Notes: generated from the letters alone by a model not told the origin. A stretch of DNA of 23,077 nt from Chloroflexota bacterium (GCA_003451595.1 DMDA01000056.1:1-23077); one strand, 5' to 3'; shown: positions 1 to 10,050, counted from the stretch's first letter. Numbers and translations: made by a program.

Positions 1-2091
<2,091 letters not shown>

Positions 2092-2118
2092 CCAGGGGCT
2101 GTGTCACGGCGGGTGCAC

Positions 2119-2216
2119 CTCATAGACAACACAAATAGACTTTGCTCATCTTCCCGGAAGCTCAGAGCTTCCGGGAAGATATCGGATGTACGATGTTTGA
2201 TTGTGCTATCTATCAG
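2119..2216. mobile_element. 98-bp MITE-like palindromic element, copy 1
   Basis: This block matches 14295-14392 at 97 of 98 positions; the only difference is T at 2146 against C. Sequence similarity stops abruptly at both ends. The termini are imperfect inverted repeats: CTCATAGACAACACAA on the left against CTGATAGATAGCACAA when the right end is read in reverse complement. The core is a perfect palindrome with 16-bp arms (ATCTTCCCGGAAGCTC) around a single A. It encodes no protein. No clear target duplication flanks this copy. It sits 27 bp after the glycosyltransferase stop, so the core hairpin could also stop or slow transcription, although no U-tract follows it. Confidence 0.75.
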
Positions 2217-2281
2217 ATTGGGGGCGCGCGAGTCGCAGTGTGTGGCTGCCGCCGTGATGGAGCAGCATGTTCGTATTCAGA

Positions 2282-2310
2282 TTGACATAGCACTACGCTT
2301 AATATAGTAT
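2282..2310 (+). promoter_or_regulatory. Sigma70-type promoter candidate upstream of the HxlR gene
   Basis: TTGACA (2282-2287) is followed after 17 bp by TAGTAT (2305-2310). This gives a perfect -35 box, ideal spacing and a 4/6 match to the -10 box. It would start transcription near 2317, leaving a leader of about 110 nt before the regulator. The rest of 2217-2428 shows no gene. HxlR-family genes are often autoregulated, but I could not pick a convincing operator. Confidence 0.5.
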
Positions 2311-2428
2311 GCGCTCTATCAATATTGCGTATGGCGATCTAGCTGTACAGGACTAGATGGCGGCAAGCGCGTGGCACAGATGGAGAAGGCCGGGATTGGC
2401 CAACGACGCGCGTGAAGGAGTCTTTCTG

Positions 2429-2779
<351 letters not shown>

Positions 2780-2797
2780 AAGAAATGAGCAACGACG

Positions 2798-3445
2798 ATG
2801 ATTGTGAAGGGTCTAACGGTTGGGCTGTTACAGGAAAATTGCTACATCTTCGGGTGCAGGCGCACCCGGCGCGCTGTAATCATCGATCCGGGCGACAATG
2901 CGCGGGCAATCTTGCGCGTCGTCGACCAACAGGCGCTGACGGTTGAGAAGATCATCAACACCCACGCTCACTTCGACCACGTGATGGCAGTCAACGCCAT
3001 CCGCGCCGCCACTGGCGCCCCCTTTTATCTACATCGCGCCGATCTGCCGGTGCTGCACGAGATGCCTGAACGCGTGCGCCTGTGGCTGGATATGGAAGCC
3101 GATCCAGTAGATGATCCCGATGGCTTTCTGGAACACGGACAGGTCATCCCCGTAGGCGACGAGGAGTTGGAAGTGCGCTTTACACCAGGGCATGCACCGG
3201 GTCACGTCGTCTTTGTCCACCATGCCGGGCGCCAGGTCTTTGCTGGCGATACATTATTCCAGGGCAGCATCGGTCGTTTTGACCTGCCGGGCGCCGATGG
3301 GCCGACCTTGCTGCGCAGCATCCGCGAACAGTTGCTCAGCCTGCCAGATGATTACGTCGTCTATCCGGGACATGGCGGCGCCACCACGATCGGCGAGGAG
3401 CGCGTGCATAACCCCTACGTGGGGATGCGCGCAGTGCAACAATGA
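2798..3445 (+). CDS. Metallo-beta-lactamase-fold hydrolase (glyoxalase II-like)
   Basis: 215 aa, close to the usual length of small YcbL/GloB-like hydrolases. The metal-binding set is complete: HAHFDH (56-61), His132 and His136 in GHAPGH, Asp151 in FAGDTLF and His192 in PGHGG. These bind two metals and activate water to cleave thioesters or related substrates. There is no signal peptide, so it is cytoplasmic. Members of this branch hydrolyse hydroxyacyl-glutathione or other low-molecular-weight thiol esters; the substrate here is unknown. It starts 18 bp after an HxlR-type regulator that could sense electrophiles, which fits a detoxification role, but that link is inference. The DUF952 gene follows after 12 bp. 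Confidence 0.88.
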   Translation: MIVKGLTVGLLQENCYIFGCRRTRRAVIIDPGDNARAILRVVDQQALTVEKIINTHAHFDHVMAVNAIRAATGAPFYLHRADLPVLHEMPERVRLWLDMEADPVDDPDGFLEHGQVIPVGDEELEVRFTPGHAPGHVVFVHHAGRQVFAGDTLFQGSIGRFDLPGADGPTLLRSIREQLLSLPDDYVVYPGHGGATTIGEERVHNPYVGMRAVQQ

Positions 3446-3457
3446 GGAGCGCAGATC

Positions 3458-3820
3458 ATGGCTGACGTCGATGCCCGGGTGATCTACCATATGACGCCGC
3501 AAGCGGTGTGGGATGCCCAGCGCAGCCAGCCTGTCTTTACGCCAGCATCGTTGGCGGCGGAAGGTTTTATTCATTGCACGGCAGAGCCAGAAAAGCTCCA
3601 GCAAGTCGCCAATCGCTTTTATCGAGACATACCAGGGCCGTTTATAATTGTGTGCATTGCGGCGGCGCGGCTGGATGCCGAGTTGCGTTGGGAATTGGTG
3701 GATGGTCACACCTTCCCGCATATTTTCGGTCCCCTGAACTGGGAAGCGGTGGAACGCATTCTGCCTTTTCCTCGCCAGGCAGACAATTGGTTCGTGTTGC
3801 CAGAGGAACTGAAGGTCTGA
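3458..3820 (+). CDS. DUF952 family protein
   Basis: 120 aa, full length for the family. The markers are IYHMTP near the N-terminus, LAAEGFIHCTAEPEKL (about 32-47), ANRFYRD, ELRWELVDG and FPHIFGPLNWEAV. DUF952 proteins are small cytoplasmic proteins with a fold related to ADP-ribosyltransferase-like enzymes; the biochemical role is not established. ATG 3458 is preceded by GAGGAGC that overlaps the stop of the upstream hydrolase, which indicates translational linkage in one operon. The DUF2007 gene starts 7 bp downstream. Confidence 0.87.
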   Translation: MADVDARVIYHMTPQAVWDAQRSQPVFTPASLAAEGFIHCTAEPEKLQQVANRFYRDIPGPFIIVCIAAARLDAELRWELVDGHTFPHIFGPLNWEAVERILPFPRQADNWFVLPEELKV

Positions 3821-3827
3821 AAAGCAT

Positions 3828-4214
3828 ATGAGCGCATGGGTTGATAACTTCCCAGGCTTGTTTCGGAGACGTCAGCCAGTGGATGGGGCGCCGCCAGTCA
3901 ACGTTGACGGAGAGGCGGCATCTACGACCACCGGCGGTGGCCTCGACAATGAGCCGGTCGTCGTGTGGGAAGCCGCCAATCTGATGGAGGCGCAGGTCGT
4001 CAAGGGACGGCTGGAAAGCGAGGGCATCCCGGCATTGATCCGTGGTGAGGCGCTTGCAACTATCTACGGACTGACTGCGGGCAACCTGGCTGCCGCCAAA
4101 GTGTTGGTGCCGGCGCCGCTGGCGGACAAGGCCATGGCGCTATTGTTGGATGAGGCGCAGATTGATGAGGCGCAGACAGACAAGTCGATAGATTCGCCTG
4201 AGTCAACACACTGA
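3828..4214 (+). CDS. DUF2007-like putative signal-transducing protein
   Basis: 128 aa. The middle of the protein (VVVWEAANLMEAQVVKGRL, then SEGIPALIRGEALATIYG and AAKVLVPAPLADKAMALL) follows the DUF2007 pattern, an alpha/beta domain of about 70 residues found alone or fused to membrane or zinc-ribbon segments. The first 45 residues are charged and low in structure, and the last 25 are acidic and repetitive (DEAQIDEAQTDKS). There is no membrane segment. The family name 'signal transducing' is only a database label; no reaction is known. It follows DUF952 by 7 bp and is the last gene of this small operon; 89 bp separate it from the cytochrome maturation cluster. Confidence 0.7.
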   Translation: MSAWVDNFPGLFRRRQPVDGAPPVNVDGEAASTTTGGGLDNEPVVVWEAANLMEAQVVKGRLESEGIPALIRGEALATIYGLTAGNLAAAKVLVPAPLADKAMALLLDEAQIDEAQTDKSIDSPESTH

Positions 4215-4303
4215 ATGCCATCTTTGAGCAAACGCCATCTTTGACCTCGATCGGCTGGCGCTGCACTCGCCAGTATTGCTACATCACACGCTGGAAGCAC
4301 TAC

Positions 4304-5662
4304 ATGACCCAATTACAGTGGTGTACATTTTGCCTTCTTCACCAACTCCGCTGGCATTGGCTGGCAGCATGGGTTGCTGCAATTTGTTTGAGCGTTGCAG
4401 TGGCCGGAAAGGTCGCCGCACAGACGCCGGACACAACACCCACTCTCAGCCCATCAGCTGTGATTAGTGGCGACGGCGCCATCACTGGGCGCATTGTCCA
4501 GGGCACAGCTGGCGTCGATTTGCCGCCAGCTCAGCCTGTCACGTTGATGGCTTATGTTGACTTCGCCCCTGTCGCGACGCTGACGACCACAACTGACCTG
4601 AATGGCGCATTTGCCTTTGAGCAACTTGCCACCACCGCAGACGTCGTCTACTTTGTGGGGACGCGCTATGCTGATGTGGCGTATGGCTCCGACCTGCTGT
4701 CGCTCTCACCGCTGACGCCGACGCTGGCGCTGGAAATTCCCATCTACGCAACGACGACTGATCCTGGCGCGTTGCGTGTGAGCAGGACGCAGTGGGTTGT
4801 GGATCACCAGCCCGGCGCACTACACGCCCGCCAAATGGTGTTGATCGGCAATACCGGCGATCGCACAGTGATCGGGCGCCCGCTGGCAGGCGCTGACGCA
4901 CCGGTGACCGCCGCGTTGCCGGCGCCTACCAATGTCGGTGGCTTGACGTTTCAAGATGGTGCGCTGGGCGCGCGTTATCAGCAGGTTGATAATGTCATCT
5001 ACGACACGACGCCGATTCGGCCGGGGCTGCAAAGCCGGCAAGTGTTGATGGGATATGCGCTGCCGTACACCGGTACAGAGGCGACGCTCACTACTGACTT
5101 TGCCTATCCGGTCGATGCCCTCACAATCTTGATCGCGGATTTGCCCGACCTGACTGTTGAAGTGAGCGCGCCGTTGGAGAATGTCGGCAATCAGACGATC
5201 CAGGGCGTCGCCTACCGCGTCTTCAATGGTCAATTAGCGGCCCCACAGCCGGTGACGGTGACGTTACATCACCTGGCGCCGCCAGATCGCGCCGACCCGC
5301 GCCTGACGCCGCAGGCGGCTGCAACACCGGTTGCAGTCGCCGCACCTACCGACAACGCGCTGGCCGCGATTCCACCGATCTTTGCGGCGCTGGGCGCAGG
5401 TGCGCTGGTGTTGGTTGTCGGCGGGGGCATCTTGTTTTGGAAGTACACGCGCGACAGGCGACAGGCGCAACAGGCGTTGCTGGAGGCGAAGGAACGGCTG
5501 CTCACCGAGATTGCGCTGCTGGATGATCGGCATGCCCAGGGGGAACTGGACGACGAAAGCTGGTCGGCGGAGCGTCTGGCGTTGATGCGGACGTTGCGCA
5601 CAGTGACGGATGATCTGGAACGTCGGCAAGCTGGACGAAAGGGTGTGGCGACGCATGGCTGA
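4304..5662 (+). CDS. Membrane-anchored extracytoplasmic protein upstream of ccmA
   Basis: 452 aa; I do not recognise a named family. It has an N-terminal signal peptide ending about AGKVAAQ, then an Ig-like/carboxypeptidase-regulatory-like segment (GAITGRIVQGTAGVDLP to FAFEQL). A beta-rich extracytoplasmic region follows, then one membrane helix at about 355-379 and a charged, coiled-coil-like cytoplasmic tail of about 73 residues containing LLDDRHAQGELDDESW. I chose ATG 4304 because GGAAG lies 6 bp upstream and the signal peptide starts soon after; a TTG start at 4241 would add 21 residues. The stop overlaps the ccmA start by 8 bp, so it is translationally coupled to cytochrome c maturation. 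It may serve as an assembly or anchoring factor. No heme-binding CxxCH and no CcmE-type HxxxY motif is visible. Confidence 0.75.
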   Translation: MTQLQWCTFCLLHQLRWHWLAAWVAAICLSVAVAGKVAAQTPDTTPTLSPSAVISGDGAITGRIVQGTAGVDLPPAQPVTLMAYVDFAPVATLTTTTDLNGAFAFEQLATTADVVYFVGTRYADVAYGSDLLSLSPLTPTLALEIPIYATTTDPGALRVSRTQWVVDHQPGALHARQMVLIGNTGDRTVIGRPLAGADAPVTAALPAPTNVGGLTFQDGALGARYQQVDNVIYDTTPIRPGLQSRQVLMGYALPYTGTEATLTTDFAYPVDALTILIADLPDLTVEVSAPLENVGNQTIQGVAYRVFNGQLAAPQPVTVTLHHLAPPDRADPRLTPQAAATPVAVAAPTDNALAAIPPIFAALGAGALVLVVGGGILFWKYTRDRRQAQQALLEAKERLLTEIALLDDRHAQGELDDESWSAERLALMRTLRTVTDDLERRQAGRKGVATHG

Positions 5663-6374
5663 CACCGGATTGATCGTAGTGCGCGATGTCTATAAACGCT
5701 ATGGGCGCAAGCGCATCCTGACCGGCGTCGAATTGACCGTGCCGCAGGGCCAGGTGATGGCGTTGCTGGGCGCCAATGGCGCCGGCAAATCCACCTTGAT
5801 GCGCATCATCTCCGGCCTGGCGAAGCCGGATCGTGGCGAGGTGATCCTGGGAGGCGTCTCCACGCGCAAGGCTGGGCACGAAATCCGCCGCTATATCGGG
5901 TTGGTGGCGCATGCCCCATTGCTGTACGACAATCTTAGCGCCTGGGACAATCTCATGTTTTACGCGCGGCTGTATGACATTCAGGAACCGGGGGCGCGCA
6001 TCGAGGCCGTATTGCATGCCATCGACCTGTGGCCGCGGCGTCACGACGTTGTACGCACCTATAGTCGTGGCATGACGCAGCGGCTTGCCATCGGGCGCGC
6101 CATCTTGCACGATCCACCAGTGTTGCTGCTCGACGAACCAGACACCGGGCTGGACCCGGCCAGCGCCGAAACACTGGCGCGCCTGATCCGCACGCTGGGC
6201 GCCAGCAACCGGGCGATCTTGCTCACGACGCATAATCTGGAGCGGGCCGTGAGCTGGGCGGACTCGGTCACATTGCTGGCGGATGGCAAGATCGCGCAGA
6301 CGGCGACGGCAGCGGCGCTGACGACAGCAACCGTGCGAGAATGGCTAGCTGCAACAGGGAGCCTGCCGGCATGA
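5655..6374 (+). CDS. ccmA: Heme ABC exporter ATP-binding protein CcmA
   Basis: 239 aa. It is the ATPase of the CcmAB(CD) complex, which uses ATP to release heme-loaded CcmE during System I cytochrome c maturation. Walker A is GANGAGKST (39-47), the signature is the CcmA-like YSRGMTQ (136-142) rather than LSGGQ, Walker B with catalytic Glu is VLLLDEP (156-162), and the switch His is His193 in LLTTHN. The start is ATG 5655, overlapping the upstream stop by 8 bp; a start at 5610 would add 15 residues unlike the family. The stop overlaps the ccmB start as ATGA. Position directly before ccmB and ccmC makes the assignment firm among ABC ATPases. Confidence 0.93.
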   Translation: MADTGLIVVRDVYKRYGRKRILTGVELTVPQGQVMALLGANGAGKSTLMRIISGLAKPDRGEVILGGVSTRKAGHEIRRYIGLVAHAPLLYDNLSAWDNLMFYARLYDIQEPGARIEAVLHAIDLWPRRHDVVRTYSRGMTQRLAIGRAILHDPPVLLLDEPDTGLDPASAETLARLIRTLGASNRAILLTTHNLERAVSWADSVTLLADGKIAQTATAAALTTATVREWLAATGSLPA

Positions 6375-7105
6375 GTAGTGACGCCAATTGGCGGGTGCAG
6401 CCCGTGACAATGCGGCTGGGCGGTGGCTTGGCCGCGTATCTCCGCAAGGTTGGTGCGGTCTGCGCCAAAGATTTGCGCGCCGAGGTGCGCGGACGCGAGG
6501 TGCTCAGCACCATGACCGCCTTCAGTGTGCTGGCAGTGTTAATCTTTGGCATAGGCTTTGATCTGCGTGTGCCGCAGTCGGAGATGATCGCACCGGGCGT
6601 GCTGTGGGTGGTGATACTCTTTGCGGGCGTGTTAGGGCTGAACCGTAGCTTTGGCGCCGAAGTAGATCGCGGGACGCTGCCGGCGCTACTGTTGGCGCCC
6701 GTAGATCGTAGCGCCATCTACTTTGGCAAGGTGCTGGCCAATCTGCTCTTTACGCTGGCAACGACACTGGTGATCCTGGCGGTGATGTTCTTCATTTTTG
6801 ATCTCAACACGTTTCACCTCTACAATTTGCTGGCGGTCTTGTTGGGTGTGTTGGGGTATGTGAGTGTAGGCACTATCTTTGCGGCGTTGACGGCCAACAG
6901 TCGAGCGCGTGAGACCATGCTGCCCATCCTGCTGCTGCCGGTGATGGCGCCGGTCTTTGTGGCGGGGGTGGCGCTGACTGCAGGCGCCATCGATGGCAAA
7001 GACCTGGCCGATCTGCGTCAGTGGTTTGGGATTTTGGCTGTCTTTGATCTGATCTTCATCGTAGTGGCCTATTTGCTCTTTGATTTGATCTGGGAAGATG
7101 CGTAA
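6371..7105 (+). CDS. ccmB: Heme exporter membrane subunit CcmB
   Basis: 244 aa with about six membrane helices. The segment KDLRAEVRGREVLSTM near residue 34 and the later NRSFGAEVDRGTLPALLLAP are the conserved CcmB features; the latter contacts the ATPase CcmA. The protein is the integral membrane partner of CcmA. I chose ATG 6371 because it forms an ATGA overlap with the ccmA stop and has CAGGGAG about 10 bp upstream; the in-frame ATG 6341 inside ccmA would add ten residues. ccmC starts 12 bp downstream. Confidence 0.92.
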   Translation: MSSDANWRVQPVTMRLGGGLAAYLRKVGAVCAKDLRAEVRGREVLSTMTAFSVLAVLIFGIGFDLRVPQSEMIAPGVLWVVILFAGVLGLNRSFGAEVDRGTLPALLLAPVDRSAIYFGKVLANLLFTLATTLVILAVMFFIFDLNTFHLYNLLAVLLGVLGYVSVGTIFAALTANSRARETMLPILLLPVMAPVFVAGVALTAGAIDGKDLADLRQWFGILAVFDLIFIVVAYLLFDLIWEDA

Positions 7106-7117
7106 AGAGGAGGCGAC

Positions 7118-7858
7118 ATGAGTTCGATAACTGTGAAATCCCCATCTAGCTGGCGCGGGCTTGACATTCTGCAGTTGGTGTTAGGCTTATTGGCGGTTGC
7201 AGCCATGACGACCGTAATGTGGGCGTCGCTCTACCTGGCGCCTGCGGCTTCGAACCTGGCTGGCGACGAGCAGATCGCACAGCGCATCTTTTACATTCAT
7301 ATGGGGTGCAACATCGGTGCGCTGGCAGGCTTTCTCGTTTCGATTGTTGGCAGCATTGCCTATCTGATAACTCGCAACCTGAGTTGGGACCGCGTGGCGC
7401 AGGCCGCCATCGAGGTCGGTGTGATCTGTGGCGCAGGCACGATCCTGACCGGCATGTTCTGGGCCAAGCCGACCTGGAACACTTACTGGACATGGGACCC
7501 ACGTCTGACGACATCCACGATCACGGTGCTGGTCTATCTCGCCTACCTGCTCTTTCGCAACGGCATTGACGATCGCCGTACGCGCGCCCGCTTTGCCAGT
7601 ATCTATGCACTCCTGGCTTTTCTCAGCGTGCCGCTCACCTTTTATAGCGCCCGACTCTTTCGCTCCATCCATCCGGTGGTGTATGGCAATGAAAACGCCG
7701 ACGCCCAGGGCAGCTTTGCGATTGGCGCCACGATGAGCCAGGTGGTTTTGATCAGTATTATCGGCTTCTGTGTGCTCTTTACCGCCCTGGTCATTCTGCG
7801 CTGGCGACAATTAGGCGTCGAAGAGAGCATCGCTGAATTGCGGGAAGGATTGGCATAA
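7118..7858 (+). CDS. ccmC: Heme handling protein CcmC
   Basis: 246 aa, six membrane helices, standard CcmC length. It belongs to the heme-handling protein superfamily and delivers heme to CcmE at the outer face of the membrane. The tryptophan-rich motif is FWAKPTWNTYWTWDPRLT (113-130), a variant of the WWD domain. The two axial heme ligands expected from the Escherichia coli protein (His60 and His184) are here as His61 (YIHMG) and His185 (SIHPV). AGAGGAGG lies just before ATG 7118. It is followed after 2 bp by the ccmD-like gene. Confidence 0.93.
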   Translation: MSSITVKSPSSWRGLDILQLVLGLLAVAAMTTVMWASLYLAPAASNLAGDEQIAQRIFYIHMGCNIGALAGFLVSIVGSIAYLITRNLSWDRVAQAAIEVGVICGAGTILTGMFWAKPTWNTYWTWDPRLTTSTITVLVYLAYLLFRNGIDDRRTRARFASIYALLAFLSVPLTFYSARLFRSIHPVVYGNENADAQGSFAIGATMSQVVLISIIGFCVLFTALVILRWRQLGVEESIAELREGLA

Positions 7859-7860
7859 TC

Positions 7861-8007
7861 ATGTTTTATTTGATGATGGGGTTTGTGGCGGTCTGGCTAC
7901 TGGTGACCTTGTATCTTGTCTATCTGGGTCTGCGCCAGCGGCGTCTGGAAGTCGAAATGCAGGCGTTGCGCGAAGAAATGCAAGAGACAACGCAGCACAC
8001 ACCCTGA
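7861..8007 (+). CDS. ccmD: CcmD-family small membrane protein
   Basis: 48 aa, starting at ATG 7861, 2 bp after the ccmC stop, with GGAAGG upstream inside ccmC. The sequence begins MFYLMMGFVAVWLLVTLYLV, one membrane helix, then a basic stretch (LRQRRLEVE) and an acidic amphipathic tail ending QETTQHTP. Size, single helix, basic juxtamembrane segment and position after ccmC fit CcmD-family proteins, which stabilise the CcmC-CcmE interaction and help release holo-CcmE from the CcmABC complex. Sequence conservation in this family is too low for proof, so the call rests mainly on structure and context. Confidence 0.8.
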   Translation: MFYLMMGFVAVWLLVTLYLVYLGLRQRRLEVEMQALREEMQETTQHTP

Positions 8008-8025
8008 TCGCAATGCACGCGAGGA

Positions 8026-8037
8026 TGACGTACGTCA
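8026..8037. repeat. Perfect 12-bp palindrome
   Basis: TGACGTACGTCA is its own reverse complement. It lies 18 bp after the ccmD-like stop and 10 bp before the 35-bp tandem repeat, in the only long gap of the ccm operon. It could be an operator half-site pair, but one short palindrome is weak evidence. Confidence 0.45.
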
Positions 8038-8047
8038 GCAAGCCGCT

Positions 8048-8125
8048 GACGCGAGGCAAGCGCTCGCCCCGGCAATGTTGCCGACGCGAGGCAAGCGCTC
8101 GCCCCGGCAATGTTGCCGATGCGAG
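8048..8125. repeat. 35-bp tandem duplication between ccmD and the ccdA-like gene
   Basis: Two perfect 35-bp copies (8048-8082 and 8083-8117) are followed by a partial third (GATGCGAG, 8118-8125, one mismatch). Each unit holds two small dyads: GCGAG...CTCGC, and GGCAA/TTGCC around TG. The block occupies most of the 143-bp gap in an otherwise overlapping operon. It is open in the frame of the downstream gene, but the encoded Arg-rich peptide looks non-coding. Confidence 0.85.
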
Positions 8126-8150
8126 CGCAACAGAAGAAGGACATAACACA

Positions 8151-9086
8151 ATGACAGATACAGTCAGCAGCCCCAAAGTCACCCCTGTCGATCGCCGCAC
8201 TGCACCAGCGCCAAAGGACGTAAGCCGGTGGGTGGTTTTTTTCCATGCCGTGTTTTTTGTGATTGGCTTCACCCTGGTCTTCACGGTATTAGGCTCCGCT
8301 GCAGGGTTACTGGGGCGCAGCCTCAATCAATACATGCCTGTCATCCAAAAACTAGGCGCGGTCTTGTTGGTGATCTTCGGCTTGACGACGCTGGGCTTCT
8401 TCCGTTGGCTGGTGCGCCAGGTAGAGCGCCGCAGCAATGTACAACAGAACCCGGCGGCGGAAGCTCTTGTGTCGGTGCTGAATTTCCCGAACCAATTGCT
8501 GTACACCGAAAAGCGTGTGACAGAGATGCATCAGGTGAGCCGTAAGTGGGGCTATCTAAGTAGCAGCCTGATGGGCGTGAGCTTTGCAGCAGGCTGGGTG
8601 CCGTGCATCGGCCCGATTTTGGCCAGCATTCTCTTTCTTGCAGGTGACAGTCAGACGGCATGGCAGGGCGCCGGGCTGCTGTTGATCTACTCCCTTGGTC
8701 TGGGCATCCCCTTTCTACTGACAGGACTGATGTTTAGTAGCATGAGTCGCTGGCTGCGCACCCTGAATCGCCATCTCGGCATCATCAGCATCATCAGCGG
8801 CATTTTCATGCTCTACGTGGCCTATCTGTTGTGGAGTGGCAGCCTCAACCTGTTGACCACACAGTTCATGGTGCTCAACGACTGGGTCTTTCAGGCCGAG
8901 GAGCAGGTGTCGGGTCTCTTTGCTGGCGGCAGCAACCTGATCGGCGCCAGCGTGATGACAGAGGTTGTGCTGGCATTTACTGCCGGGCTGATCAGCTTTC
9001 TCAGCCCGTGCGTACTACCGCTGGTGCCGGCGTACATCGGCTATTTGAGCGGCGCCGCAGTAGGGGTGCGCCCACAGGTCGGATAA
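8151..9086 (+). CDS. ccdA: CcdA/DsbD-beta family thiol-redox transporter, circularly permuted order
   Basis: 311 aa. CcdA carries electrons from cytoplasmic thioredoxin across the membrane to reduce apocytochrome thiols. Normal CcdA opens with helix 1 (SFLSPCVLPLVPAY) and has its second redox Cys in helix 4. Here the protein begins with the segment that usually follows helix 1 (VVFFHAVFFVIGFTLVF, 28-44), continues with GWVPCIGPILAS (Cys152), and then carries the helix-1 motif at its very end (AGLISFLSPCVLPLVPAY, Cys287). Both redox cysteines are present, but the helix order is 2-3-4-5-6-1. A linker of about 40 residues (229-270) joins old helix 6 to helix 1. ATG 8151 has GAAGGA upstream; in-frame starts further up run through the 35-bp repeats. 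The stop TAA overlaps the next start as TAATG. Confidence 0.85.
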   Translation: MTDTVSSPKVTPVDRRTAPAPKDVSRWVVFFHAVFFVIGFTLVFTVLGSAAGLLGRSLNQYMPVIQKLGAVLLVIFGLTTLGFFRWLVRQVERRSNVQQNPAAEALVSVLNFPNQLLYTEKRVTEMHQVSRKWGYLSSSLMGVSFAAGWVPCIGPILASILFLAGDSQTAWQGAGLLLIYSLGLGIPFLLTGLMFSSMSRWLRTLNRHLGIISIISGIFMLYVAYLLWSGSLNLLTTQFMVLNDWVFQAEEQVSGLFAGGSNLIGASVMTEVVLAFTAGLISFLSPCVLPLVPAYIGYLSGAAVGVRPQVG

Positions 9087-9337
9087 TGCAAGTCACACTC
9101 TATAGCAAGCCAGGCTGTCTGCTGTGCGATGAACTCAAGATCATGTTGATGGAATTGCAGGCCGAGGTGGAATTTGCCCTCATCGAGCGCAATATCGAGG
9201 CCGATGCCGAGGATTTTGCGCGCTATCGCTACCTGATTCCGGTGCTTGACATCGAGGGAGGCGCTTTGCTCTATCCTCCGCACACGTGGGACGCTGTGCG
9301 TAACGCACTCTACGCCGCGCGCGGGCAGGCAAGATGA
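9086..9337 (+). CDS. Glutaredoxin-like (DUF836) CxxC protein
   Basis: 83 aa. It opens MQVTLYSKPGCLLCDE, a thioredoxin-fold beta strand with a CLLC redox site (Cys11, Cys14), followed by IERNIEAD and the cis-proline-like segment YRYLIPVLDIEG. This is the DUF836/glutaredoxin-like pattern. There is no signal peptide, so it should be cytoplasmic, where it could pass electrons to the CcdA-like protein encoded just upstream. Start and upstream stop share TAATG, and its stop shares ATGA with the next gene, so the three are translationally coupled. The electron-donor role is inference from the fold and the coupling. Confidence 0.85.
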   Translation: MQVTLYSKPGCLLCDELKIMLMELQAEVEFALIERNIEADAEDFARYRYLIPVLDIEGGALLYPPHTWDAVRNALYAARGQAR

Positions 9338-10005
9338 CGACTACGCCTTCTTCCACCCGCGATTCAACGTTGACGCGCACGGCCAATCGCCTGGTGATCG
9401 GCATGGCGCGCCACTGGCTGGCGATCTTCAACACGGTCTGGGCGATCTATTTGTTCACGCCTTTTCTGGCGCCGCTCTTCATGCAACTTGGTTGGACGGC
9501 GCCGGCCAGCGTCATCTACGCAATCTATTCTGTACTCTGCCATCAGCTGCCTGACCACAGCTACTTCTTATTTGGCCCCTCGCTGGTCCCGCAGGCGCCG
9601 GAGCTGATCGCTGGCGGGATGACCGCTTCGGCCTCGTTGTTTGTGGAACGTGCATTTATTGGCAGCCCGGAAGTGGGGTGGAAGGTGGCGCTCTGCCAGC
9701 GCGACGTGGCAATCTATGCTGGCGTGCTACTGGCGGGGATCAGCTATGCTTTCGTGCGCCAACGCACCCGCCCGTTACCCTTCAAGGTGTTCGTGTTGCT
9801 GGTGATCCCCATAGCGGTCGATGGCCTGACTCAACTGGTGGGCTGGCGTGAGAGCAACTGGTGGTTGCGCACGCTTACTGGCGCGCTCTTTGGCATTGCC
9901 GCTGTGTATCTGGCTTATCCCTACGTCGAGGATGCCATGCGCGAAGTCATGGAGAGCGAACTCGCGCGCCAGAGTGCGCTGCAGCAACTGCCCCATGAAG
10001 CCTAG
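9334..10005 (+). CDS. DUF2085 family membrane protein
   Basis: 223 aa. It has about four to five membrane helices, the family marker YSVLCHQLPDHSYFLFG (about 65-81) and a second conserved block, VALCQRDVAIYAGVLLAG. Typical members carry CxxC in that second block; here it reads CQRD, so one cysteine is replaced. The function of DUF2085 is unknown. The start overlaps the upstream stop as ATGA, making it the last gene of the cytochrome maturation cluster. Conserved Cys and His next to thiol-redox genes suggest a metal or redox role, but that is only inference. Confidence 0.82.
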   Translation: MTTTPSSTRDSTLTRTANRLVIGMARHWLAIFNTVWAIYLFTPFLAPLFMQLGWTAPASVIYAIYSVLCHQLPDHSYFLFGPSLVPQAPELIAGGMTASASLFVERAFIGSPEVGWKVALCQRDVAIYAGVLLAGISYAFVRQRTRPLPFKVFVLLVIPIAVDGLTQLVGWRESNWWLRTLTGALFGIAAVYLAYPYVEDAMREVMESELARQSALQQLPHEA

Positions 10006-10050
10006 CATTTGTCCTGCTGGTCAGGCATGACGCGTCCTGTGTCACACATC

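Noticed and set aside
2151..2179. Classical rho-independent terminator after the glycosyltransferase gene
   Set aside because: The hairpin is strong, but no run of T follows, and it is part of a dispersed 98-bp element rather than a dedicated terminator.
8013..8150. N-terminal extension of the CcdA-like protein
   Set aside because: It translates the 35-bp repeats into an Arg-rich peptide unlike CcdA, and ATG 8151 has its own GAAGGA site.
8013..9086. Simple truncation or frameshift of ccdA
   Set aside because: Both redox cysteine motifs and all six helices are present in one open frame with clean ribosome-binding site and stop; only their order is changed.
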